Of a stretch of 64,000 nt of DNA, positions 25,608 to 35,594 are shown piece after piece. The translations under genes and the position numbers were made by a program. The DNA lies in NCBI GenBank assembly GCA_015060685.1, contig SUXZ01000007.1, positions 56,348 through 120,347 of the forward strand, read 5' to 3'. A model generated the notes under the pieces. It had not been told where the DNA came from, did not search any database, and worked only from the letters and a program-made list of their open reading frames with translations. Position 1 is the first letter of the stretch, and every line of letters starts with the position of its first letter. This DNA is from Mediterranea massiliensis (GTDB lineage: Bacteria > Bacteroidota > Bacteroidia > Bacteroidales > Bacteroidaceae).

Positions 25608-27152
25608 ATGAAACGACTCTTGACATACGGACTGCTGCTGCTGACCATCTTGGCCAGCCACTTCGTCGTGTCCGCCTGTCAAGAGGATGTGCCGGAAACC
25701 ACCGACATTATGGTAACCTTTACTACCCGTGCTATTTCTGGTGGTGCAGCAAGTACCGCACCCGAAATTGAGCAGATGCACGACTTGCGTGTTATCATGC
25801 TGCGAAGCGACGGAACCATTGTGGGTAAGGATCAATATACACCTGAAGGCGACTTCAATCCAAGTAGTGTAAGGTTTACCTTCTCTACCACAATCCCTAA
25901 CCCCTCTGGCGAGGACTTCACTTTCTTGGCTATAGCCAATGAAACATCGATTGGACAATTGGACAATTTACAATTTGACGATTTGAGTATTGGTGATAAA
26001 TTGACTCAATCGGACATCAAAGATTTGACCATAGGTACTGATGTCAATAACGAGCCGATACCGCAAACCGATTATTGGACGGTGCATGTGCCGCAAACAC
26101 AGAACCATCAGGTGAAGGAAACGCTTAAATTTGCTGCAAGTAAGATTTCTGTAGTGTTCCAGAACGAAACCAAAGAAGCGCAATCGTTGAGCAATATCCA
26201 CATAACAGGCATTACCCCCAATACACGGGGCTACCTGTTTAAGCAAGAAAATCGCGACGATTATATTGATTCAAAACTCATGGATAATGGCAATGCTGTT
26301 TCGACTATTTCTTTTGGCGATTTATCGCTTGATGCACCTAATACAAACGACAAAACGGAAACGGTTTACGACATCGATTCCATTCCATACTACACCTATC
26401 CTTTGGCTGAGGGTAATTTTAATTCTCCGATGCTGTATGCTACATGGGGCGATGAAACCGAACCGCGCACATTGGATTTGAGTGGCATCACCTCCCTTAA
26501 ACGCAACGAACACTTGCGCATCGAAATCACCCTTACCCCTGCCGGCGACATCACCGTGAACTACACCATTGCCGAGTGGGAAGAAACTCCTACCAACCTT
26601 GGTGACACAGCCCCCACTACTCCAGGCAATGACGACGGCAATGGCAATGACTACTATGTAGATAATTGGGGCACTGGCGGTATTATTGATGTTGGTGGCG
26701 GAGGTAATGATGACCCTTGGGCTAACCTTGGAGGTGAAATTATTGCTGGTGGTAAAGATGTGTTTGAAAATTGGGAAGAATTGGAAGGTCTAGGAAAAAC
26801 AAATTGGTTACCGATAGATATAAAAGCATCATATTTGGTTTCTGGCTATAAAATTGCGGTAGGTTTTACAATTGATTCTGAAACTATAAAAGTTGTAGAC
26901 TTCTATTTTAGGACTCCTTGGAATAATATAATTTCAGGCCCTATTACTTATGAGGGCGATGGTGAAATAATAGCAACTCTTCTATTGGATAATACTAGTA
27001 TAGAAATGATAAAAAAACAGCAAAATGGTAGCCCTGATGAAGTTAGAACGGCATATCATTTAATAGCAGTTACTTTTAAAGAGGGTTCTACACAAGATGC
27101 TCACAATGTAACGCTCACAAGAATGGCAATTGTTGATACCAATAACAAATGA
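25608..27152 (+). CDS. Fimbrial accessory/tip lipoprotein (fimbrillin-like, 514 residues)
   Basis: Lipoprotein signal with FVVSAC (Cys24), first strand DIMVTFTTRAISGG with Arg41 at the expected trimming site, then a fimbrillin-like N-domain including ENPSGEDFTFLAIANETSIG-type sequence. A Gly/Asp/Asn-rich linker (about 345-375, with GGGGNDD) leads to a C-terminal module of about 130 residues, ELEGLGKTNWLPIDIKASYL to the end at VTLTRMAIVDTNNK. That module resembles ones in the next two genes. Its last four bases overlap the next start (ATGA), so the two are translationally coupled. A position at or near the fimbrial tip is inferred from gene order and size. Confidence 0.75.
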   Translation: MKRLLTYGLLLLTILASHFVVSACQEDVPETTDIMVTFTTRAISGGAASTAPEIEQMHDLRVIMLRSDGTIVGKDQYTPEGDFNPSSVRFTFSTTIPNPSGEDFTFLAIANETSIGQLDNLQFDDLSIGDKLTQSDIKDLTIGTDVNNEPIPQTDYWTVHVPQTQNHQVKETLKFAASKISVVFQNETKEAQSLSNIHITGITPNTRGYLFKQENRDDYIDSKLMDNGNAVSTISFGDLSLDAPNTNDKTETVYDIDSIPYYTYPLAEGNFNSPMLYATWGDETEPRTLDLSGITSLKRNEHLRIEITLTPAGDITVNYTIAEWEETPTNLGDTAPTTPGNDDGNGNDYYVDNWGTGGIIDVGGGGNDDPWANLGGEIIAGGKDVFENWEELEGLGKTNWLPIDIKASYLVSGYKIAVGFTIDSETIKVVDFYFRTPWNNIISGPITYEGDGEIIATLLLDNTSIEMIKKQQNGSPDEVRTAYHLIAVTFKEGSTQDAHNVTLTRMAIVDTNNK

Positions 27153-30100
27153 AGGCACTAACCAACATACTAACCCGACTCCTGATGCTGCTGCTACTAA
27201 TGCTTGTAGCCTGCACAGAAGACACCGCAGAGGTGGACGACCTCGTGCGAGGGGAGGAGTATGTAACCGTTCGTATGCAAGTGTCCGGTATGAAAGCTGC
27301 CGCTACTCGTGCAGATGATGGGGTGATAGAGTCTATTACAGCCTTGGTATATAGAGGTGGTGTGCTGAAGAAGATTGAAACCGCCACAGAGCTAACTACC
27401 ACCAACTTTAAAATGCCAAAACCCCTGAAAGATGACGTTATCCACTTCTTAGGCAATGTACCAAGCGATGTGACATCCAAGCTGCCCGTTGTCGGTACGG
27501 AAGAAAGCGAATTGTGCGGCCTCACTACCCGCGATTATGCTAACCTCTCCTATTGGGGCAAGACTAACTACACCGGTGGCGATGTTATAGACAACGTCAC
27601 CCTCTATCGCAACATGGCGAAGATAGAGATTGCACCCGACCCTAATGAATGTACCTTCCCCGAAGACCAGCTCTTCATTGTAGGCTTGTTTAATGCTAAC
27701 CAATCAGGTGCATTGGTGCCATATAACGGAAGCTTCAACTTCGACCTTACTACAAACGATTACTTTACACTGCCCGCGGATGTGGAAAAAGAAACCGATG
27801 CAGAGGAGCGACCACTTGTTACTTCGCTCTATGTATTCGAACACGATAACCCCGATGCCTATACAGAGGCAAACAAAGACAATTTCTTCTGTGTCATCTG
27901 CAAGATAGGTAAGTACTATTATAAGGTGGCACTGACAAGCGATGGTGAAACGCCATACGACATTATCCGCAACCATCGTTATGTAATCTATGTAAAAGAC
28001 TTGGACGAGGGTGCAGCAGATTATCCCACTGCTCTAACAGCTGACCCGATAAACCTTGAAATAAAGGTGGAAAAAGAGGTGGCACTCTCTATTGCCGAAC
28101 AAGACATTTCGCTTTCTTATAGTACAAAAGCTCGTGAAGAGGTAACCTTGACAGTAACTGTTCCTGCCGGTGTACAAACACTTACTGTGGGTGCCGATGC
28201 CTTTACGGTGACTACTGGAGATGGTAAGGTAACTCATGATAATGGCACTACCTACAGGGTTAATGATACAACAGCAGAACAAACTGTGCTCTTTAAGCTA
28301 AGATTGAATAATGACGCAACAAATAATCATACTATTACAATAAGTGGTACTGGAGCAGATCAATATACAACTGTGGCAGAAGCAACCACAACAATAAATT
28401 CAACTCTGTATAATAGTAATGTGACGAACGAGGAAACATTGTGGTTGGGTGCTGTAAAATTAGATAATAACAATTATCAAACACAGATACCGGTTCTTTA
28501 TAATCTGTTCTACGATGGTGAAACTGCATTGATGGCCGAAGGCTCGAAGTTTTTCTTTGAGTATGAGGGTTCGGATGGTTGGATACAAGCGGCTACACCC
28601 AATGCGGATGCTTGGCAAACACTACCGGGTTTTAATGGTGAAAGTGGTAGTCCAATAGTTGTGACCATAACAAACGAAGTGTTGGCTCAAATTAAAGCTA
28701 ACCATCATGACGTTTATGGCGAAGATGCGGCATTCTTTGTACAAGGTAATGGCGGAAAGACTTTGAAGAAGATTTATCTGGTTCGTGCAAATGGTGCAAT
28801 TACGGCTGCTAAGGCAAATGATAATCCTCTTTATCATAATGCAGATAATCAAAGCATAACCGTTACTGCTACTGTACCGGCTGGTGTATCAACGTTGTAT
28901 ATTACGGCACCGGATTTCAATTTTAATGGAGATACAGATGGAGATTATACTTACGCTTTAAATGGCCAAACAACTGTTCAGTTAGAATTTTCGTTGAAAC
29001 AGGATGTGAACGAAGTTAAGACATCTACCATTAAGTTCAGTGGCGATTATGTAAGTTCTACTACGATTGATGTGGAAATAGCGGAATTGGATATACCAGA
29101 TGTTACTATAACATCTACAAGTAACACTACTTTGTATTGGAACGATGGTAATCCAACAAGTTTCGACGTAACTGTGAGCGTACCTACACTTGATGGCTGT
29201 TCGTTGAATCAACTCAATATTACAGCCGATGGATTTACCATTAAGCAAGATGGAAACACATTAGGTACAAATAGCTATACGGATAATAATTCTCGTGCAG
29301 CAGGTACAACCGTAACCTATACCTTTACTCCAACAGGTACAGGTAATGGCAAGACTATTAAATTCACAGGATCAGGAACAATGGTGGATGTTCATGAAAC
29401 ATCGTTTACTATAGATGTACCAACCATTACCGCTTCTGCCGATAAGACAGAACTTTACTACAATGTAGCTGATCAAACCGTGACTGTTACAGCTACTATT
29501 CCTACAGGGGTATCTGCTATCAGCATTGAGGCTACCGACTTTAGTGTGGCTCCTCAAAATGGTGTAACATTTGATGATGATACGAATACATTCACATGCA
29601 ATGGAGCTACAACAGCTGTATTCGTATTTACATTGAATAGTGGTATCGAATCTGACAAAAAATCAACTATTACCTTCAACGATGCAACCGAAGGCAATAA
29701 GGTAGGCTCGGCACCGGTAAATATTGATTTGATTGAACAAACGGAAACTCCAACAGGTTTAACAATAACACTAATCTCTTCTACTACAACTATTGATTTG
29801 GCTGAAGGTGGAAATAAAACTGTACAACTTCGTATTACACAACCTGATGGCTTTAAGATATCGCAGATTCAGACAAATTATGCTTTTGATATAGTTGGAA
29901 TAAATGGTACTGCTAGCCCATCAGAAAATGGCTCAACCCACTATTATTACAATCCTGTAACTTCTAATAGCATTGACCTTGAATTTACTGTCAATGATGG
30001 AATTTGGGGAATTGCAGGAGAGTTTACTATTAACTTTATTAGTAATTCTCAAACTATTAGTACAACGATAAGTGTTGTTAATACTGCCTTGACAGGTAAT

Positions 30101-30424
30101 ATAATTTGGCAGGGTAATGTAACTGTTGGAAGTGCAAATGCTACTCCAATCTTGTCTGGCTCATTGATAAATTATGTGAATAAAACTTTACGCGTGCTTG
30201 TTCAAATACCTGATAATACAGATTGGAAGCAATTAGTTGTTAGCGCGAAGAAGGGCTATAGCCAAAGTGATTATATAAAGTTTACAGATCAGGAAGTATT
30301 AAAACCAGGTACAGAGGTGTCATTAGATATCTCTCTTCCTACCTCAATTAATGATTTCCCTGAACAATTTATTTTTGGAGGAACTTCAAATATAACTATA
30401 AAGCAATTAATGATTGTTGATTAG
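27149..30424 (+). CDS. Large fimbrial tip-like lipoprotein with Ig-like repeats and jelly-roll modules (1091 residues)
   Basis: Lipoprotein signal LMLVAC (Cys22); first strand YVTVRMQVSG, then AAATRADDG with Arg54 at the fimbrillin trimming position. A fimbrillin-like domain spans about 55-310. Four Ig-like repeats of about 80-95 residues follow (from about 319, 565, 655 and 765), each opening 'LYYN...QTVTVTATIPTGVS' or a close variant. A jelly-roll-like module, TLWLGAVKLDNNNYQTQIPV to KTLKKIYLVRA, lies at about 425-550, and a second ends the protein (IIWQGNVTVG to NITIKQLMIVD). This layout suggests a glycan-binding tip adhesin; binding is inference. The start overlaps the previous gene by 4 bases. 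Confidence 0.78.
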   Translation: MKALTNILTRLLMLLLLMLVACTEDTAEVDDLVRGEEYVTVRMQVSGMKAAATRADDGVIESITALVYRGGVLKKIETATELTTTNFKMPKPLKDDVIHFLGNVPSDVTSKLPVVGTEESELCGLTTRDYANLSYWGKTNYTGGDVIDNVTLYRNMAKIEIAPDPNECTFPEDQLFIVGLFNANQSGALVPYNGSFNFDLTTNDYFTLPADVEKETDAEERPLVTSLYVFEHDNPDAYTEANKDNFFCVICKIGKYYYKVALTSDGETPYDIIRNHRYVIYVKDLDEGAADYPTALTADPINLEIKVEKEVALSIAEQDISLSYSTKAREEVTLTVTVPAGVQTLTVGADAFTVTTGDGKVTHDNGTTYRVNDTTAEQTVLFKLRLNNDATNNHTITISGTGADQYTTVAEATTTINSTLYNSNVTNEETLWLGAVKLDNNNYQTQIPVLYNLFYDGETALMAEGSKFFFEYEGSDGWIQAATPNADAWQTLPGFNGESGSPIVVTITNEVLAQIKANHHDVYGEDAAFFVQGNGGKTLKKIYLVRANGAITAAKANDNPLYHNADNQSITVTATVPAGVSTLYITAPDFNFNGDTDGDYTYALNGQTTVQLEFSLKQDVNEVKTSTIKFSGDYVSSTTIDVEIAELDIPDVTITSTSNTTLYWNDGNPTSFDVTVSVPTLDGCSLNQLNITADGFTIKQDGNTLGTNSYTDNNSRAAGTTVTYTFTPTGTGNGKTIKFTGSGTMVDVHETSFTIDVPTITASADKTELYYNVADQTVTVTATIPTGVSAISIEATDFSVAPQNGVTFDDDTNTFTCNGATTAVFVFTLNSGIESDKKSTITFNDATEGNKVGSAPVNIDLIEQTETPTGLTITLISSTTTIDLAEGGNKTVQLRITQPDGFKISQIQTNYAFDIVGINGTASPSENGSTHYYYNPVTSNSIDLEFTVNDGIWGIAGEFTINFISNSQTISTTISVVNTALTGNIIWQGNVTVGSANATPILSGSLINYVNKTLRVLVQIPDNTDWKQLVVSAKKGYSQSDYIKFTDQEVLKPGTEVSLDISLPTSINDFPEQFIFGGTSNITIKQLMIVD

Positions 30425-30560
30425 AATAATATATTGCAGTGATTAGAGAGTGAAGCGAAGATATAAAAACGAGCGAATAACAATCCAAGTAGGGACGCGT
30501 AGATCGTGATTAGTGGTTAGTGATGATGAATAGCGTTTAGTGATTAGTGATAAGTTATTA

Positions 30561-30585
30561 GTAGGGACGCAACGCATTGCGTCCG
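30561..30585 (+). repeat. REP upstream of the giant adhesin gene
   Basis: GTAG plus GGACGCAACGCATTGCGTCC and G. It is directly preceded by TTAGTGATTAGTGATAAG, a relic of the compound element. Confidence 0.8.
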
Positions 30586-30709
30586 TGAAAACAAAAAACA
30601 AGCCGAACGAATATATAAAAAAGAAAAGATAATGATGTTTTGTAAAAGAAATATACTGTGGCGAAAAGAGCAACGCTACCCCGTCCAGAATATGCTCTGA
30701 GAGGGGGTA

Positions 30710-30774
30710 CAATCAGTATATGATTGAGATAGGCTCGATGATATACTGATCCTATCTCTGTATATGACTGATTG
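30710..30774. repeat. Imperfect inverted repeat with 17-bp loop
   Basis: CAATCAGT...GAGATAGG (30710-30733) is mirrored by CCTATCTC...ACTGATTG (30751-30774), with 8 bp pairing at each end of the arms. GGCTCGATGATA also occurs twice (about 30732 and 30776). Confidence 0.6.
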
Positions 30775-30860
30775 TGGCTCGATGATACTTTGATTGTTCG
30801 ATTATAAAACATTGTTTTGAAAATGTAAAGAATTTAAACCTACCACCCCGTCCATGGACA

Positions 30861-30882
30861 CCCCTCCTTCCCGAAGGAGGGG
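30861..30882 (+). repeat. Perfect 10-bp hairpin just upstream of the giant adhesin start
   Basis: CCCCTCCTTC, loop CC, GAAGGAGGGG. It ends 23 bases before the ATG at 30906, where it could block ribosome access or act as an attenuator. It is the same G/C-rich repeat type that is translated in the Mfa2-like N-terminus. Confidence 0.6.
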
Positions 30883-30905
30883 AATTGGGGAAACAAAATA
30901 AACGA

Positions 30906-33900
30906 ATGAAACGAATAACCAACATATTATCCTATTTGTGGCTATTACTGCTAATGGCGGTAACGGCCTGTAGCGACCTGGAAGAGATTGTAGTAAACAT
31001 GCAGGGCGAGGAAGAGGTGGAACTGACCATCCAAACCAATATTCCCAGTCTGGGCGGCTCTACTCGTACTGCCCCTACCGAGAATATCACCTCCATTACG
31101 GCCCTTGCATTTGATAGCGACTATGAGTTGGTTAAGGTGGTTAAGGCAACACTAGTTAGAGATGATACTAATGGCGAAAATAATAGCACCGTAGGTACAA
31201 TGACCATCAAAGTGCCAGTGCGTACTCGTCGCATCCATTTCATAGCCAAGAACAATGATGAGTTTACCGAAATAACAGATGCTGATTATGGCAGAACAGA
31301 TATTAACTTGCTGAAGACTTTGTCAAGTGATGAACTACACTATTGGCAAGTAGTGAACTTTGCAAATATAACGAATTTGCAATCGTTTAATAATGGTGCA
31401 GAGCTTAAACTGATACGAAATAAGGCACGTGTGTTTCTAACCTTACCTCAGGATGCAAGTATGACTGGACACATCGTAGGATTCTTGAACTATAACACTA
31501 CCGGTACAATAGCGGCCTCGAAAAACGAGGAGTTTGGTTATGTTGCTACAGGTGATAACCACGAAATGCCTTCGACCTTCCTTGTTACATCGGATAGCGA
31601 CCCCAATGCAAATTTAGGCAATGAACATTATCTGTTCGAGGAGAAGAATACAAAAGGTGCTGATGGCTTTGGCGAGGCTGCCGACCTTGTCTATGTTGTC
31701 TGTTGGATAAAGAAAGGTAACGAAGACGGAAAGTATTATAAGATTGCATTCAAGTCGGGTGAGAGCTATTACCATATTATCCGTAACTTGGAGTATGAGA
31801 TAAAAATAAGTAAGGATTTAGATACAACGCGTGGTTATGCGAATTTTGCTGATGCTGTGGCCAAAGCTCCGATAAACGATGCCGATGCTAAGGTGCAGAT
31901 TCACATGAACTTCAATCCCGATCCGTTGTCCTTGTTGTTTGGGGGTGACCCTGGTACAACTACGATAACCGGCTTTGAAGGTATTACGGTGTTGCAGATA
32001 GGTTATCCGAAGGCGTACTTTGCTCAAGGGGGAGTGGCTATCACAGGTATTGTGCCAACCGAACGGACAGAGGTAACTACTGGGGGCGGTAACAATATTT
32101 GGGTAGATACATATAGCATTACCGACCAAACATCGTTGGAACTTACTGCTACTTTACTCTCTACTATTCAAGACGCCCATAAAGATATCCAAATACAATT
32201 CTTAGGCGAAGGCTCGGAGGTATTCGTGGATGATATATTGCATGCAAATGCTTTGCAACGAGGTGACTTGACGATAACAACCAGTGCAACAAAGATACCA
32301 AAGGTTGCCGGTAGCCAGTTTACGGCAAGTGTGCCTGTTCAGTCGTATGCGCAAGATGTAGGCGAGTATAGATTGTTTATCGACGATGCTGATGACGCAT
32401 TTACGATTACTCTGCCCGATGGTGTGCGTACTTTGGCTGATGGTAGCTATGAGGTGACAAATCTGGCAGGTTCGCAAGCGGTATTCACCTTTACGCTGAT
32501 TGAAGATGGCGAGGCTGGCGATGAACATGAAATATCTTTCGACCTCTATACTGATTTCCATCACTTTATTGGTACAACTACCGTAATGTTGGTAGAAGAG
32601 GAGATTGTCAAGGAGATTGTTGCTACGCCTTCTGCTAATTCGTTGAACTATGCAGGCTCTTCTGTGGAAGACTTGTGGGTGAAAGTAACCATTCCGAAGG
32701 AGGTAACTACGCTTACATTTGCTTCCGAACACTTTGCGGTTATGGTTGCCGGCAGTCAAGGTGAGTATGTGGATAGCGGAGATGGATATGCGATAAATCA
32801 TGCCGAAAATGCAACAGAAACTATTGTACCTTTCCGCATCCGACTGAAAGATGGCGTTTCGGGTACGGCACAGTTTACTTTTGGTGGTGAGTCTGACAAA
32901 CAGAATGTGACAGTGCAATCGGCTACAGGAAACATTACTCTAAATAATAATGGTGATGCCAATGTGCGTTGGCAAGGAAATGTACCATTGAATGGAAATG
33001 ATTATGATGCTATTGTGCCATTGAAGTATGAATGGTTTGAATCTATTGTTGCAGGTTCGAAACTGAACTTGGAATTTAATGTGACGGGTGGCGATACTTC
33101 ATGGTTAGAGGTGTTTGAAATACAAGGAGAAACTGAAGATGATTGGACTAATCATAATTTTGAAGAATTGAACGATGATAATAGATATGTAGCTACCGGA
33201 AATGGTAATTACACCCTCTCGTTGACAATTACCGATGAGATACTTGAGGCAATCAGTGAAAATTCAAGAAGTCAATTCTTGGGTGAAACAGAGATTGCCA
33301 TGGCCATACGAGGTGTGGGTATAACCTTGACGAAGGTTAGTGTGGTGCCACCAATCCCCACTCAAACTGTAAACATTACTGCTACTCCGTATGCTTCTTC
33401 ATTGAATTATAGTGCAAACTCTGTATCCGACTTGATTGTGAATGTAACGATACCTGCAGAAGTGACTACACTTAATTTTAGTTCTGAGTACTTTGATGTG
33501 ATATCAGCCAATGGTAGAACTAAAAAAGAGACTGTTGATGGGGAAGAGGTATCTACACCTTATATAACAGGCTCTGGACCATATACCGTAAATCATCAAA
33601 ATGTTGGGGAACTTACTTTACCATTCCGTTTGCGATTGAAGTCAGAAAAGAAAGCACCAACCTCTTCAGCCGGATATACTTTTGGTGGCTCAGGTGAAGG
33701 TGTAACGGTTACTCCTGCTACAATAAGCAATATTACGTTGACAGAAAACGGTGATGAATATGTGCGTTGGCAAGGTGATGTGCTATTGAATTGGGGCAAT
33801 GAAGGTGCTGTTACGCAAATACCGCTCCCATATTCGTGGTTCGAAGGTTTGTCGCCAGGTTCTACGTTGCAGGTAGAGTATGTAATAACCGATCTTAATA

Positions 33901-35594
33901 ATCCCGAAATTCAATTTGCTGAAGTTGATGGAGAATGGAACAAACCTTCGGAAGATTCATATATCTTCCCAGAATTGGAAGTCACTATGGATGATGGAGG
34001 AAAAATGGGACTTAATTTAAATAAAAATACTCAGCCTAAGAATATTGGTAGTCAAACTGGAATAGTATACACTTATGATTTGACAATAACACAAGCAGTA
34101 TTGGATAATATTATCAAAATGAATAACCGAAACATAACTTTGTTAGGTGAAAGCAATGTTGTTATGGCTATTCAAGGTGGAAGTGTGAGGTTGAAGAAGA
34201 TTAGTGTGATGCCGGCTGCAGAAAATCCAAATAATCCGTTGAGTATTACGCTTGATTTTTATCAGACAGAGGGCGAAAATTTGGGTGATGGTGCAACTTA
34301 TGATTTGAAAGCAGGTAGTACTCCGTTCTATCTGAAAGCTACGATTTCTTCTGATGATGCCGTAAAGTATTCAGGTCAAAAAGTATTATTGAACGGAACA
34401 TTTAGTTCTAGTAAAGTTTATGGAAAAGACAAGAATGGCATTCATTGGGATTATAGTGAAATAGATACGCCTAAGGATGGATATGGAAAAATAGCATGTA
34501 ATAGTGATGGAACACAACTGCAATTTACCATCGATCCCGATGAAACTGATTACTTGATAGAGTGGGTATTTGTTCCGGGTGGTCAATATTCTGGAGATGA
34601 TATTAACTTTACATACCAAATCTCTGGAGCTACCGTTGATGATAAACCATGCACGCTTAACAACGAAAGCCAAACGACGCTGAATGTAGATGTGTTGGAT
34701 ATTTCACTTGATTTTGATTATCCGGCTACATTTGATGGCAGTCCGGCACCGCTTGATAATATGGTATTTGGCGTTTCCAATTTTTATCTGAGAGCAACGA
34801 TTTCGCAAGCTGATGCTACAGCCTTTGCTGGTAGCCAAGTGTTGTTGGCTGGTGCATTCTCGGCTACTTCTGGTGGCGGAAATGATGCTGTGTCTTGGTA
34901 TGTTAGTCGTGTAGAAGGTACTATTGGTTACGATGATAATTTTAATGGAACAGGTTTGCTATTTACTATAGATGCTAATCAACAGAACTATTTTATACAT
35001 TGGTGTTTCGAAAGGTATAATTATGGAGAAGATCCTGCGTCTTTTACTTATACAATATCAAAGCCTGAGAATGCAAATTATAGATTCTTTAGAGTTTCGG
35101 GTGAAACGGAAACTTCGTTGACACTTAAGAATAGTGCTGAAATCTTTTCTGGCACATATCTGTTCAATACAGGAAATGTTTGGGATAAATTTTATTCAAT
35201 TTCTGAAACATTTCCTGTGGGTACGAAAATTACCGTTGGTTTTGGTGCTGGTCAAAGAAATGATGGTGGTAGCACAGTTAAATTCTGTGATGCAGCAAGT
35301 CAAAATGCACTAAAAGTACCTTCTTTTACAGGTGTTGAATATGGCCCAGACAACAATTTGTATTTTAGTTTTACCGGTAGTAAAACTTTTGAAGTGTGGG
35401 TTAATGAGACGACGGAATTGTATGTTAATGGAGACGGTTCAGGAAACGGAAATAGTGGTACACCCAATGGAAATCTATCAAATAAGCCTTTGGAAGGTTT
35501 TAAAATAGAAGGAACTGATGCTATTCTTCAAAGTATTACTGTTACAGCTCCAGAATCTGCTTTGCGTAATGCTCAAGACAATAATAATGAGTAA
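30906..35594 (+). CDS. Giant modular fimbrial tip-like adhesin lipoprotein (1562 residues)
   Basis: Lipoprotein signal MAVTAC (Cys22), first strand VELTIQTNIPSLGG, then STRTAPTE with Arg54 at the trimming position, then a fimbrillin-like domain to about 340. Two consecutive Ig-plus-jelly-roll units follow (about 570-815 and 825-1105); the jelly-rolls open VRWQGNVPL and VRWQGDVLL and close with ITLTKVSVV and VRLKKISVM. Next are two tandem repeats of about 140 residues (LSITLDFYQTEG and ISLDFDYPATFDG). A last Gly/Asn-rich domain resembles a degenerate jelly-roll. The start is the ATG at 30906, which gives a normal signal peptide; a TTG 21 bases earlier lies inside the repeat next to the hairpin. 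Probably the outermost fimbrial adhesin; ligand unknown. Confidence 0.78.
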   Translation: MKRITNILSYLWLLLLMAVTACSDLEEIVVNMQGEEEVELTIQTNIPSLGGSTRTAPTENITSITALAFDSDYELVKVVKATLVRDDTNGENNSTVGTMTIKVPVRTRRIHFIAKNNDEFTEITDADYGRTDINLLKTLSSDELHYWQVVNFANITNLQSFNNGAELKLIRNKARVFLTLPQDASMTGHIVGFLNYNTTGTIAASKNEEFGYVATGDNHEMPSTFLVTSDSDPNANLGNEHYLFEEKNTKGADGFGEAADLVYVVCWIKKGNEDGKYYKIAFKSGESYYHIIRNLEYEIKISKDLDTTRGYANFADAVAKAPINDADAKVQIHMNFNPDPLSLLFGGDPGTTTITGFEGITVLQIGYPKAYFAQGGVAITGIVPTERTEVTTGGGNNIWVDTYSITDQTSLELTATLLSTIQDAHKDIQIQFLGEGSEVFVDDILHANALQRGDLTITTSATKIPKVAGSQFTASVPVQSYAQDVGEYRLFIDDADDAFTITLPDGVRTLADGSYEVTNLAGSQAVFTFTLIEDGEAGDEHEISFDLYTDFHHFIGTTTVMLVEEEIVKEIVATPSANSLNYAGSSVEDLWVKVTIPKEVTTLTFASEHFAVMVAGSQGEYVDSGDGYAINHAENATETIVPFRIRLKDGVSGTAQFTFGGESDKQNVTVQSATGNITLNNNGDANVRWQGNVPLNGNDYDAIVPLKYEWFESIVAGSKLNLEFNVTGGDTSWLEVFEIQGETEDDWTNHNFEELNDDNRYVATGNGNYTLSLTITDEILEAISENSRSQFLGETEIAMAIRGVGITLTKVSVVPPIPTQTVNITATPYASSLNYSANSVSDLIVNVTIPAEVTTLNFSSEYFDVISANGRTKKETVDGEEVSTPYITGSGPYTVNHQNVGELTLPFRLRLKSEKKAPTSSAGYTFGGSGEGVTVTPATISNITLTENGDEYVRWQGDVLLNWGNEGAVTQIPLPYSWFEGLSPGSTLQVEYVITDLNNPEIQFAEVDGEWNKPSEDSYIFPELEVTMDDGGKMGLNLNKNTQPKNIGSQTGIVYTYDLTITQAVLDNIIKMNNRNITLLGESNVVMAIQGGSVRLKKISVMPAAENPNNPLSITLDFYQTEGENLGDGATYDLKAGSTPFYLKATISSDDAVKYSGQKVLLNGTFSSSKVYGKDKNGIHWDYSEIDTPKDGYGKIACNSDGTQLQFTIDPDETDYLIEWVFVPGGQYSGDDINFTYQISGATVDDKPCTLNNESQTTLNVDVLDISLDFDYPATFDGSPAPLDNMVFGVSNFYLRATISQADATAFAGSQVLLAGAFSATSGGGNDAVSWYVSRVEGTIGYDDNFNGTGLLFTIDANQQNYFIHWCFERYNYGEDPASFTYTISKPENANYRFFRVSGETETSLTLKNSAEIFSGTYLFNTGNVWDKFYSISETFPVGTKITVGFGAGQRNDGGSTVKFCDAASQNALKVPSFTGVEYGPDNNLYFSFTGSKTFEVWVNETTELYVNGDGSGNGNSGTPNGNLSNKPLEGFKIEGTDAILQSITVTAPESALRNAQDNNNE

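Larger units (their letters stand above)
30425..30905. repeat. Gene-free stretch before the giant adhesin gene
   Basis: Contains a decayed compound element (30489-30560), a REP (30561-30585), a 24+24-bp imperfect inverted repeat (30710-30733 with 30751-30774) and a perfect 10-bp stem (30861-30882) just before the next gene. No gene is seen. Confidence 0.7.

Noticed and set aside
30885..30905. TTG start giving seven extra residues to the giant adhesin
   Set aside because: It lies inside a G/C-rich repeat beside the hairpin. The ATG at 30906 gives a standard lipoprotein signal and an N-terminus resembling the upstream fimbrial gene.
21700..30905. Invertible (phase-variable) promoter in the fimbrial locus
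   Set aside because: Several inverted repeats are present, but none encloses a recognisable promoter between matching arms of 15-25 bp, and no site-specific recombinase gene is nearby. Convergent REPs at 24510 and 24564 are only 29 bases apart.
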